Source of the DNA: Symbiodinium natans
Taxonomy: Eukaryota > Sar > Dinophyceae > Suessiales > Symbiodiniaceae
Direction of reading: 5' to 3'
Length of the DNA stretch: 64,000 nt
NCBI GenBank assembly: GCA_905221605.1
Contig: CAJNDS010002241.1
Location: forward strand, 126,501 to 190,500
A program made the position numbers and the translations under genes. This document shows positions 38,871-49,105 of the stretch, piece by piece (the stretch's first letter is position 1; every line of letters begins with the position of its first letter). The notes beneath the pieces were generated by a model, which was not told the DNA's origin, made no database searches, and was given only the letters and a program-made list of their open reading frames with translations.

Positions 38871-40574
38871 AGGGGCTGAGGGGCTTAGGGGTTTTGGACC
38901 GTTGGGTTGCACCAAGGAGCTAATTGGCACAAGCACGACTGCTCCTCTGGGTCGGGAGGAGGGGTTTAGGGTTTAGGGTTTAGGGTTTAGGGCTACTTGC
39001 TGTACGACCTACCTAGTGTGAGCCCGTAAAACAATAAGTAAATCTACCCACGAATTAACTAGAAGCACCTTTCCCTTTCGAGCATTCGGTAGTTGATTCA
39101 GAATGGCAATGATGCACAAAAAAACTTCTAGAATTCCGCTTCTAAACCCAAAAAGACTCCTAACAACGATTCAACCTGAAACTCTAAGCCCCATAAAGGT
39201 TCGCCAGGTCAGCCCCAGACCAACTGCAGGAAGGGCGGGGGAACTGCGATCATCTGCTCTATGCTTCTCAATGGGTCTGGTGGAGGGTTATAACCCTAAA
39301 CCCCAAAAACCAAAAACCAAAAACCCTAAACCCTAAACCCTAAACCCTGAACCCTAAACCCCAATCCCTAAACCTAGGGTGTAGGGTACCCTGACACTTT
39401 TTGGTGGTTTCACTCCCCCAACGCAACACTAAGTCGTGACATATGTTTCGCGGATGTGCCGTCGGTGAGTTACTGGCTTCGATCTCCGAACAATACCTGA
39501 AGCTGCTAAGTCTGTCAGAGCCCCTGCCGAAAACAAACGAGGGTTTAAGGTTTAGGGTTTAGGGTCATGACATCATGAAAGCAATCTCCTGCCGGAAGGT
39601 CATGTTGGCGCAGAGGAAGACGTCCTGCTGCGTATTCCTGGGTCTCGAGGAAGCCCATTAGGGTTTAGGGTTTAGGGTTTAGTGTTTAGGGTTTAGGGAG
39701 TCTGGCAAGTGGTGAAATGATCATGCTCTAAGCCTCGAAGTCTGCGTTGTCTTTGAACCTCTTGGAAATAACGTGACTTGTGAACAAGTGCCTTTGCGAG
39801 GGACCGTAAAGTGGAACTACCAGTATCCCTCAATTGGGGGGGAGGTTCCCCTCATGGAGTAACCCTGAACCCTGAACCCTAAACACTAAACCCTACCCCT
39901 AAACCCTAACATTCCTGTAACAAGGACTTAAGGGCAGCTGAAGAAGCTTGCTGCTGAGCGGCAGGTTCGAACCGAGGTCCCATGTTTAACTGTAACCGGA
40001 TTGCCTTTCAAAAAGGAAACCCTAAACCCTAAACCCTAAACCCTAAACCCTAAACCCTAAACGCGACTAATGTGCTTGTTTCATCTGATCTAGCAATGAT
40101 AGTAAGAAGAGCAACCAACAATAAGGGTCTGGCATTCCTTTTCAGATGATGGCGAAGGTCATGCAACGAAATTTCAGGGTTCAGAGTTTGGGGTGCAGGG
40201 TTTAGGGTTCAGAGTTTGGGGCTTAGGGCTATGCGCATGTCACACATGTTGTGGCTTCCTGTTTGTCAGCCTGGGCGCATGCGCAGGTTCAAATCTTCAA
40301 TGGCGGGCACCTGCAACATCAAGCCAAGGTAGGGCCTAATCAAACTTGAAAGCAGGGGTGTGTTTGGTAGTAGAAGTAGTAATTAGCAGGGTTTAGGGCT
40401 TAGGGTTTAGGGTTACCATACACAAATACAAGGAGAGAATGTGGCATTTATGCTCCGGTCTTACCCAGTAACCGCACACCGAGACTGCTTAAATCCCTAA
40501 GCCCTAAACCGGTTCTATCGGTCCCAAGGTTCGGGCTTCGGGTTTGGGGTTGAGGACTTTGGGCTCCCAAGGTT

Positions 40575-40700
40575 CGAAACCCTAAACCCTAAACCCTAAA
40601 CCCTAAACCCTAAACCCTAAACCCTAAACCCTAAAACCCTAAACCCTAAACCCTAAAACCCTAAACCCTAAACCCTAAACCCTAACCCCCCCCCCCCCCT
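40575..40700 (-). repeat. ITR array ending in a C run
   Basis: About 16 CCCTAAA units (two 8-mers), then a C homopolymer. Confidence 0.96.
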
Positions 40701-40970
40701 CTCACAACTCAGGGACTTTAGGGTGGGGTTTTGGTGTGCAGGGCCTCCTGAAGGCACACGCAGGCTATGAGATGTTTGGGTTGAAGGGTCTACAGTGTTA
40801 GGTTTAAGGTGTGAGGGGTTTAGGGCTTAGGGCTTAGGGTTTGAGGGATTTCGTGTTTAGGGCATAGGTTTAGGGTTTGAGGGGCTTAGGGTGTAAGGTG
40901 ACTTGGGCTATTGCTTAGGGTTGTGGGCTCGTGCACTTGAGGGCCCTGATTTCTGACAGGAGGCATATAC

Positions 40971-41043
40971 CTCAATCGTCGAAGCGTTGATGGGGTCCTC
41001 TGCGTGAATCCACGGGACCAGTTGCGCGGAAGATACCCAGGTC
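40971..41043 (-). CDS. Exon candidate, unknown protein
   Basis: The minus frame TWVSSAQLVPWIHAEDPINA then STIE is bounded by CTGCTCAG|G and TTGAG|GTATAT. The frame stays open beyond (VYASCQKSGPSSARAHN), so the donor may be further downstream. Confidence 0.5.
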
Positions 41044-41682
41044 CTGAGCAGCTTAGGGTTTAGGGTCCAGGGTTTATGGTTTAGGGTTGTATGCACCCAA
41101 CTACACACAAGGATCTTCGTGTAGGGAACAGACCACCTAGGTATCTTTCAAGGACTGAGGGCATATCGGGATTGGGGCCGGTTGTTGGCTTTGAGACAAA
41201 GCCCTGAGCCCTAAACCCTAAACCCTAAACCCTAAACCCTAAACCCTAAACCCTAAACCCTAAACCCTAAACCCTAAACAAAAACAACTCTCTTCTGCCA
41301 GGGGTCTCTGCATCGCCCGCGCAGCGGCTGTCTCTCTGCACGCTGTAGGATGCTTCGGGAACGAGCCTCCCATCAAGGGTCTCAAGGAGGGACCCTTATA
41401 AGGGACCTTAGGGGGCTATTTAGGGGTTATTTCCGGTTATTTCGGGGTTATTTAGGGGTTGTTTCGGGGTATTTGGGGGCTAAGGTATATCGGGACTCAT
41501 TTCTTGCCCCAGAGTCGGCGATCCCCACTAAAACCCGCAAACCACCAGATGAAACCCAGCCTTGAAAGGAAATCCCCAGAGCCCGCACCCCAAACTGCCA
41601 TGGAGGGCACCCCTTTTCCTAAGCAAGGTGTCCGCCGCCCACCCCAACCCTACCAAACCCTCCCGTGAACGCGTTGAACTCT

Positions 41683-41824
41683 TAGGGTAGCTACACGGTC
41701 CCTTTGTATGGGCCCTTAAAAGGGACCCCTCCCCTTAAAAATATACCCTATAACCCAAGGGCCCCATACTTCAGAAACGTTTCAGGGAAGGGACCATACT
41801 AAGGGCCTATGAAACTTCCCTTAT
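41683..41824. mobile_element. MITE family D, copy 4
   Basis: GGGTAGCTACACGGTCCCTT and AAGGGCCTATGAAACTTCCC ends with the family internal palindromes. Confidence 0.8.
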
Positions 41825-42059
41825 AATTGAATGCCAAGCTTCGGGCCCTCAGCAGGAGGGTTTAGGTTTAGGATTTAGGGCCTAGGGTTTAGGGTGTAGG
41901 GTGTAGAGGGGTTAAGCCCGAAACTCGAAACCCCGAACCGCTTTGAACCCCCTCATGACAATGATCATCATCGTCGTCATCATGATGTGATTGTTACGAA
42001 CATGATAACCCTAAACCCTAAACCCTAAACCCTAAACCCTAAACCCTAAACTCTAAATG

Positions 42060-43000
42060 CCGGTGATTTTATTTTGTAGCGAGTCTTGGAGCCTGGTTTG
42101 CGCCCAAGGACTCGGAGTTTGTTTAGATTCGGGTCGAGGGTTAAGGGTTTATGGTTGAGAGTCGAAGGTTTGCGGCTTCCTCTACTGTTCGCCTCAGAAG
42201 TTTCCAGGTTCCGCAGGTTTGGGTTCGAGAGTCTTGGCAAAGTCTTTATTAACGCAAAATACAACCCTAAGCCCTATACAAGAAACCTCCAACTCTAACC
42301 CTGCACCCACCCGCAAGCGTAGAGAGAGCCTTCAGGATTTAGGGGTTCCAGTTAAGCAAGCCTGTCCCAGGAAAACTTCTCAAAAGCCGCCTCCAGGAAA
42401 CACGCTGCGCATCACCCGTTTGGAGTTTGAACCGGCCCTGGTTCAGCCTCCCAGCAAAAACAAACTGAGGTTTCGGGTTTATCGATTTAATGTTGAACAG
42501 CTTCTGCCTAGCCGTTACCCCTTATCAGGGTCCATGTACCTAAGTTGTAACTTAAAAATTGAGCCAGCAGTCGCTGTGTATAGGAACTACTTCACTTGAA
42601 GCTCAAGATTAGACGATTGCGGTAGACCCTTAACTGGGGGTCATTGTGTACAAATGGCTTGTCAAGATAGTGCAGGGCGCACATGAACCCTGCATGAGCC
42701 ACGTGAAAAGGAAATGCCCGCATGATTTGGTTCTATAGAACTTAGGTTCTGAGTTTGGCGCTTGGGGTTTCGGCGTGCAAGGTTGAGTTGCAAAGGTGTC
42801 GAGAGAATCTTTGTGACGCAAAATACAGATCCTATGCTGGGGACAAAGGGCGGGGGCTCTGAGCCCAAAAAAAAAAATATAGAAATCACAACTTTCTGCC
42901 AAAGACAACTGCCATGTCGAAGCATCATCAAGGTTCATGGGTGTTTGCTGTCAGGGGTCTGATTCCTATGGGTCATGAGAACGAGCATTTGACCAATTGG
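42060..43000. other. Longest ITR-poor unique stretch of the right domain
   Basis: Several overlapping frames on both strands (42219-42599 plus, 42630-42938 minus) but none with clear third-position bias or splice context. An A run lies near 42868. No fold-back recognised. It may be intergenic or old intron. Confidence 0.5.
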
Positions 43001-43161
43001 AAGCTATTGGTAAACCCTGAACCCTAAACCCTAAACCCTAAACCCTAGACCCTAAACCCTAAATTGAGAATTGAAAAGCGACTAGGGGAAAGTGCCAGCT
43101 GGTGCATTCTTAACTTTAATCGATATTACAGGTATATCAAGCAATGTGGGTTCAGAGTTTA

Positions 43162-43263
43162 GACGCAAGAGTAACCTAGGAACAAAGCATGCCCTTTTTG
43201 GTTCAAGGGGCTTGTACGGAAACCCAAACCCTACAAAAAGGGAATAAGGGCCCTACTAGGACC
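43162..43263. mobile_element. MITE family G, copy 3
   Basis: AGAGTAACCTAGGAACAAAG ... GGGAATAAGGGCCCTACTAG; ends degenerate. Confidence 0.7.
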
Positions 43264-43779
43264 GCGTTCGTGTCGGCTCCATCTCGAAACGTCCATCACT
43301 ACGAAAGAGCGGACGTAAGGAATCTTTAAGGGGATAGAGGTAGTTCATCATCACGAGCTATTGTCAGATCATTTCTAGTCCTTTATACTCATTTCAAGAA
43401 TATAGCCTCCAAACTCTAAACCGAAAGAAACCTAAACGGTCCTCTGAAAAAAAGGGCTCAATCCAGCCTGCCCTTGTCCTGTGCGCGGACGCACTTGAGG
43501 CCGCAGGGGCGATGGTCGAGGTCGATGTCGCCGCTCTGGTGTAGGGTTTTTGGGAATTTAGGGTTTAGGGTTTAGGGTTTAGGGTTTAGGGTTTAGGGTT
43601 TGCTGGGGTTTAAAGGGGAGGTTGGGAAACCTATTGGTTTTGGAAATGAGCGCAATCGAGGCCTTGCATCCCCCTATGTAAACCAATAAGGGGTTCTATG
43701 AGGTACCTATTTGCCTCATTCCCTGCCAAGAACCTGTAGGGAAAGGGCACCTAAAGGTAAGGGGGCAGGGGCTTCAAAA

Positions 43780-43832
43780 TAAGGGGTATAGGAAGGGGGA
43801 CCCTGCATCTTATTCCCCCTGGTAAGGGTACA
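43780..43832. mobile_element. MITE family J, copy 3, degenerate
   Basis: AAGGGGTATAGGAAGGGGGA and TTCCCCCTGGTAAGGG are imperfect inverted arms, as in J1 and J2. Confidence 0.5.
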
Positions 43833-43959
43833 TAAACTTACATACATCTGTCCGAATTAGATAGCCTACTTAAATGTATACTTGTCTTGGTTATAACACA
43901 ACTTATCCAACTTATAAGTTTACTTCTAAGTTACACAAGTGATATCGGTAACCTGAGTA

Positions 43960-44114
43960 TGACACCCAAGCTGCCCAGCCATGTTCCGGACTGCATGGGG
44001 CTGCACAGCGCCCTCAGCCCGCAGGAGCGCCGTCGACTTCTGAAGGCCTCAACGGCACGCCCTTCAGACACCTGGAATTTGCTGTCAGGAATGATATGGC
44101 GTGGCAAGCGGTAA
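43960..44114 (+). CDS. 3'-terminal exon candidate
   Basis: The plus frame HSALSPQERRRLLKASTARP then SDTWNLLSGMIWRGKR ends at TAA, with about 64% G/C third positions. The basic, helical C-terminus is plausible. The minus frame over the same bases is poorer. Confidence 0.42.
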
Positions 44115-44261
44115 TCCCGTCCGTGGCAGCCACCTCAGACAGCATGCGTCTGCAGATCCTCCGACGAGTCTTCTGGCACCGAGGCGATCCACGATGGTGA
44201 CAGCTCGCGGAGTGCATTGGTTGATGGCCCGTCGCATGTTTATGGTTTGGGTTTAGGGTTT

Positions 44262-44360
44262 ATACCCGCTAATATAAAAGGCACCCCCCCCCCCCCCCTC
44301 CCTTGTGTATAAAAACCCCAAAGGGTTTTTAGTAGTAAGGGGGGGGGGGGGTTCTTATCG
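44262..44360. mobile_element. Hairpin with C-run and G-run arms
   Basis: A C run on the left and a G run on the right flank the palindrome AAAAACCCCAAAGGGTTTTT, so the whole 99 bp can fold into one hairpin. Confidence 0.65.
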
Positions 44361-44702
44361 TTTGTCAGCAGTGTTTAGTGTTTAGGTATGCCTAAACTCT
44401 AAACCCTGAACCCAAAACCTTGGGTCCTAAAGTTTGTTAAAGGTTCAGGTTTGGGAAAGGTTCAGGCTTCCAACCTCCCCCCCCCCTAACCCCCCCCCCC
44501 CGCCCCCAGGTTCTTTTTTCCTTATTAGGGGTATATTTATATTAGGGGGAAGGTATTGTAGGGTTCAGAGTTTAGGGCTTACATCAGGTCTGGGGCTTAG
44601 GGCTACAGCTTTGCATTTTGCAGACCAAGTCTCCCTAAAGGACCCCCCAATTCCGAACAAGAGGTGCAGGCTTTAGGGTTGAGGAGAACAATAACAACGT
44701 GT

Positions 44703-44836
44703 AGGGTTCAGGGTTCAGGGTTCAGGGTTCAGGGTTCAGGGTTCAGGGTTCAGGGTTCAGGGTTCAGGGTTCAGGGTTCAGGGTTTAGGGTTTAGGGTTT
44801 AGGGTTTAGGGTTTAGGGTTTAGGGTTTAGGGTTCA
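44703..44836 (+). repeat. TTCAGGG array joined to a TTTAGGG array
   Basis: About 11 identical TTCAGGG units are followed by seven or eight TTTAGGG units. Homogenisation of a variant unit over about 80 bp. Confidence 0.97.
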
Positions 44837-44887
44837 GGGTTTATAGGAAATAAAAAATATTAGGTTTAGGGTTCAGAGGGGCTTATA

Positions 44888-45037
44888 CTTGAAGGTTCAT
44901 GGTACTTACTAACCAATTATAACTGGGCTTATAACCCTACTTATAATTGGGATAACCCCCTATAACCCTTTAGGGGTATTATAAGTAGGGTTATAAGTAC
45001 AGTTATAATTGGTTAGCAAGTACCATGAACCTTCAAG
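44888..45037. mobile_element. MITE family E, copy 3
   Basis: 150 bp; ends CTTGAAGGTTCATGGTACTT / AAGTACCATGAACCTTCAAG flanked by TA on both sides. The arms extend inward as TAACCAATTATAACT / AGTTATAATTGGTTA: almost the whole element pairs. Lies 32 bp from the exon 45069-45152. Confidence 0.92.
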
Positions 45038-45068
45038 TAGGGTTTTAGGGTTTAGGGTTTAGGGAGAC

Positions 45069-45152
45069 CTCTCCCCGCTTGGGGTGTAACGCCTCCACAG
45101 CTTCGCGGAGGGCACGGGCTCCCGAAAGCGCCAAGAGAAGGAGGCAAAGCAT
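45069..45152 (-). CDS. First exon encoding a signal peptide
   Basis: From ATG at 45152 the minus frame gives MLCLLLLALSGARA, a short hydrophobic core ending in AxA typical of a secretory signal peptide, then LREAVEALHPKRGE. The 28 codons end at GAG|GTCTCCCTAAACCC, so the first intron starts in telomeric repeat and contains MITE E3. The mature protein is unknown. Confidence 0.55.
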
Positions 45153-45165
45153 CCTCCCAGGGTGG

Positions 45166-45266
45166 GTTTAGGGTTTAGGGTTTAGGGTTTAGGGTTTAGG
45201 GTTTAGGGTTTAGGGTTTAGGGTTAGGGTTTAGGGTTTAGGGTTTAGGGTTTAGGGTTTAGGGCTG
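45166..45266 (+). repeat. ITR array, about 14 TTTAGGG units
   Basis: One 6-mer (TTAGGG) interrupts the array. On the minus strand this lies immediately upstream of the signal-peptide ATG. Confidence 0.97.
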
Positions 45267-45438
45267 TGCCTAAACGCTCAACCCTACCCCCCCCCCCCCC
45301 CCCCCCAATAAACACACACACACACACACACAAAGAATCCCAACGACCCGTGCGCTGGGGCATCTTGGGCTATGGGGTAGTGCGGGCAGCAAGATCCTAA
45401 ACACTAAGTCGCTAAGCCCCAGCAGATTTGAGGATTTC

Positions 45439-45542
45439 TTACCTGGGACCCTATTTACCTACAGATTTATGCGTCCTACCCACTAATGAAGGCTAGTTAG
45501 GGTAGCTACTACTAAACTGTAGGGAAATAGAGTCCCAGGTAA
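45439..45542. mobile_element. MITE family F, copy 2
   Basis: TTACCTGGGACCCTATTT / AAATAGAGTCCCAGGTAA ends, 104 bp. Confidence 0.85.
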
Positions 45543-46790
45543 TGTTTCTAAAGGGATTGCGGTGTCGCTGGACAGGGCACATTCACCCCAAGGATTCTCA
45601 AACATGGGTTTCCCTAAGCCCTAAACCGCCTAAACCCTAAACCCGATAAAAACCCTCCAAACTATCAACCCTGCAAACTGTATCAACCCCGTACAAACCC
45701 ACAAACTTTCCACAAACCCTATAAACCCTACAAACCCTATAAGCCCTACAAACCCTGTAAACCCTATAATTGTATAAAACCCTCGAAACCTTCGAAACCC
45801 TAACCAGTCCTCATCTTCCGCCGAACGCAGAACTCATCGCATGGGCTCTGCTCAGGGGATACGAAGGTGTAGGTGGGGCTTCCCCGACGAAGGGGGTGCC
45901 GGCAAACAACGCAAAGCCCAAGGGAGACTTGCACCTAAAACCCCGTGCACTATAATATATGTATATATACATACATATACATATATAGCATGTAGGGGGC
46001 CAACAACCCGAAGTTGTAAAGAGCTACTTAAACCGAGAGTCTAGGCACCAAGAACTTCCACTCATGACTCGGAGGCACCCGGCTATGTAGGTCTGGGGTT
46101 TAGGGTTTAGGGTTTAGGGTTTATCTAAACTTCCCTAGGGCAGGTGGGGAAGGGACCACGGATGGGCCCTGTTCCGCACTCCTCGGCTTGAGAAGCACGG
46201 CTGCAGCGCACGAGGTGGCTTAGGGTTTAGGGTTTAGGGTTTAGGGTTGGGGGTTTGGGGTTTAGGGTTTAGGGTTTGGGGTTTAGGGTTTGGGGTTTGG
46301 GGTTTGGGCTTTGAGGTTTGGGGTTTGGGGCTTGGGGTTTGGGGGTTTTTGGTTTGGGGTTTGGGGTTTGAGGTTTGGGGTTTGTGGTCTAGGGCTGAAA
46401 AGCTTAGTCTTTAGTCTTTAGTTCGGGTTGAGGGATTAGTGTGAACCCCTACATGGCTACCAACAAAGTTGCAGTCCAAACCCAAGGCGACGGTACAGGG
46501 ACCCCTCACCCCATACCATACAGGGATACAGGGTTCAGGCTTTAGGGTTCAGGGTTTTGTTACCAGCACCACCCCTGCCCGACCCCAAACCCTAAACCCT
46601 TAAGTAAAATGAACGCTGACGTGAATCACTCCCAATGCAGCGCAAGTCTTCGATCAACACTCCAATCCTAAACCCTCTAAACCCAAAGACTGCGGTTCAG
46701 AGCTTGGGGGGGTGTAAGGTTTAGGTCTTCTGTACTTCACAAAGACCCCCAGATAGGGAGCTTCTACATCCTGAGCTCCAAAAACCTCTT

Positions 46791-46897
46791 GGTAGCCTAG
46801 CACCCATATTATGATAAGGGTACTCTGTTTTGGGTTTGCTACTTTATACGGGAACCTTGACCCCTAAGAAAGGGAAAAGGGTACCACTGGGCTACCA
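46791..46897. mobile_element. MITE family B, copy 3
   Basis: GGTAGCCTAGC ... GGGTACCACTGGGCTACC with the full family core including GGAACCTTGACCCC. Confidence 0.85.
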
Positions 46898-47316
46898 TAT
46901 GAAACCCCTGGCGTTTCTAGGTGCGTCGCTGTCACTGAAGACCCTACATGCGAAACTCGCACCAAACCCACTAAGTTCGAAAGAGGGTTTAGGGGTTAGG
47001 GTTTAGGGTTTGGGGTTTGGGGTTTAGGGTTTAGGGTCTGGCGTTTAGGGTTGGGGGTTGAAAATTGAGGGGTTTGCCCTCAACGTCCTCCATCAACTCA
47101 AAAGAGGTCGTAGGAGCTGAATGAAGCTGAGGGTTCTTGGGCCTCAAGACCTGAATCCCCCCAGACCCTAAACCCTAAACCCTAAACTTCTAAACACTGC
47201 ACCCTACACCCTGAACCCTAAACACAACAAACAAAACCCAAAACCCTAAAGGCTCGTGCCAATGGGTGAACGAAACTGCACCCTAAACCCTAGACCCTAA
47301 GCCCTAAACCGCTCAC

Positions 47317-47363
47317 TGCGTCCCAGAGGCTGGCATCGCCCCAGCCGCCTGGGTCACGGACTG
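47317..47363 (-). CDS. Short exon candidate
   Basis: The minus frame QSVTQAAGAMPASGT, about 83% G/C third positions, ends at ACGCA|GTGAGC, a strong donor. Upstream is AACCCTCAAG next to a TTTAGGG array. Confidence 0.42.
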
Positions 47364-47515
47364 CTTGAGGGTTTAGGGTTTAGGTTTTAAGGATTTAGGG
47401 TTAACGGTTTTTAAGGGTTCAGGTTTAATTAGGGTGTAAGGCTTGAGTTGCAGGGTTCGGGGTTCAAGGGTTTGGGTTAAGGGCTTTAGGGTTTAAGGGT
47501 TAAAGGTTTGGCTGG

Positions 47516-47998
47516 ATGTTAGGGTTTCAGGGGGAACTGCGGGGGTTCCGGGGCGTCACGACTGCTTCAGAACACTTCGAAATTACAGGAGTAGATTCCT
47601 GTAAAATGAGAGAAAGAAAACTCACAAACCGCATCTTAGGCCAGGTCTTTTGTGAGCCTATGAAGGATTTCGGGTTTCCCGCTGGAGATTCGAGGGCGTG
47701 GTACGACTTTTGGCGATTTAGAGTTTCGGAGGGGACTGGAGGGAAGATATCCACCCAAAGCCTACAGCCCACCCCCCCCTTCCACCCCTTGTTTTCATGT
47801 TCGGTACAGCTCAGGTTGCAAGAGCACAAAACCCAGAAGCCCTTTCCATTCCTGACGCTCTGGGACCCCAACTCCACTCCATTGACCTATCCAGAATACC
47901 CGACTATGGGCACAATGAGCCCAGAGAAGCCCGTAGTAAGCCTTGCACAGGGAACTGCCCTAAGCCCTAAATCCCAAACCCTAAACTCCAAACCCTAA
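47516..47998 (+). CDS. Long open frame, doubtful
   Basis: 160 codons, one of the longest plain frames. The middle (DFGFPAGDSRAWYDFWRFRV) is unique sequence, but third positions are unbiased. A 116-codon frame overlaps on the other strand, and the end runs into CCCTAAA repeat. Confidence 0.25.
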   Translation: MLGFQGELRGFRGVTTASEHFEITGVDSCKMRERKLTNRILGQVFCEPMKDFGFPAGDSRAWYDFWRFRVSEGTGGKISTQSLQPTPPFHPLFSCSVQLRLQEHKTQKPFPFLTLWDPNSTPLTYPEYPTMGTMSPEKPVVSLAQGTALSPKSQTLNSKP

Positions 47999-48110
47999 AC
48001 CCTCAACCCTCACCCTAAACCCTAAACCCTAAACCCTAAACCCTAAACCCTAAACCCTAAACCCTAAACCCTAAACCCTAAACCTCAAACCCTAAACCCT
48101 AACCCTAAAC
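47998..48110 (-). repeat. ITR array, about 15 CCCTAAA units
   Basis: Tandem CCCTAAA with minor degeneration at both ends. Confidence 0.96.
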
Positions 48111-48480
48111 GTCTATCTCTGAACTCAGGCCCGGGGTGCGTAGCGCCCTCCGAAGATCAATCTGCGCTTCAGCAATGCGGTACTCCTGCGTCTGTATTCT
48201 AAACCCTCCTTTCAAACATGGTTTGGGGTTTAGGGTTTAGGGTTTAGGATGGGTTTAGGGCTTAGGGTCTAGGGTCTAGGGTTTAGGGTTTATGAAGGGC
48301 TATCCTTGCAGTCTCGTTGGGTGACAAGCAGGATTCCCACATGGCTAGATAATGTTGCACCTGCTTTGGTGTAGCCCCCCCCCCCCCCCCCCCCGAACAG
48401 TCGAGGCTGGATTTCGCCCTCTATAAACGTGCCCGGGATTTTGCATGATTTTAATGGGGGGGGAGTTTGTAAAAAATTCA

Positions 48481-48600
48481 AGGGATCCATATGAATGTAG
48501 AAGGGATGAATTTATATGAATTTAGAAGGGATCCATTTGAATTCACACGGGATGAGTTGATACGAATTGAAAAGGGATACATGTGATTTTTTGAAATCCA
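48481..48600 (+). repeat. Imperfect 24-26 bp tandem repeat
   Basis: Repeated AGAAGGGATNNATTT.. and ATGAATTT-type segments, four to five diverged units. Confidence 0.65.
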
Positions 48601-48635
48601 GGGCCCGTGGCCAGGACATTAACACATTAACACGG

Positions 48636-49105
48636 GTCCCGAAACAGTGCCTCTTATTCGAGGTTGGGCTGGCTCCTGGACCAGCCCTTTGCCGGATTGA
48701 TCAAGACAATTTTTTATGTGGTCAATTTTTTTACGTGGTTTTGTAAAAGGGAATTCTTGGATTCGGCTTTGTTGGGATTCCGGGTTTTTGGGGTCTTGGA
48801 AAGGAGGCCTGCCTTTAAGATTCAAAAGCCCGGCCTTTAAGCCCAGAGGCCAGGGCCGAACTCCAGAGCCCCCCGGGCCCGGGGCCAGGACAGCAAAGCG
48901 GGTCTCGAAACAATGCCCATTATTCGAGGTTAGTCTGGCCCCTGGAGCACCCCTTTGCGGGATTGATCAAAAACATTTTTTGATATGGTTTTTAAAAAAG
49001 GAAATTATTGATTTGGTGTCAGTTGGGATGTCGGGTTGTTGGAAAGAAGGCTTGCCTCGAAGATTCAGAGGCCCGGCCTTTAGGCCAAGAGGCCAGGCCA
49101 TCGGT
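48636..49105 (+). repeat. Diverged 265-bp tandem duplication
   Basis: CGAAACAGTGCCTCTTATTC (from 48641) and CGAAACAATGCCCATTATTC (from 48906) start matching segments that both end in GGCCCGGCCTTTAG-type sequence. A 155-codon plus frame (48716-49183) crosses both units, but the units drift in length, so it is probably not a gene. Confidence 0.8.

Noticed and set aside
39955-40000. tRNA (GGTTCGAAC B-box-like sequence)
   Set aside because: No T-stem pairing, no A box at the right distance and no acceptor stem. The B-box-like sequences near 40283 and 63340 fail in the same way.
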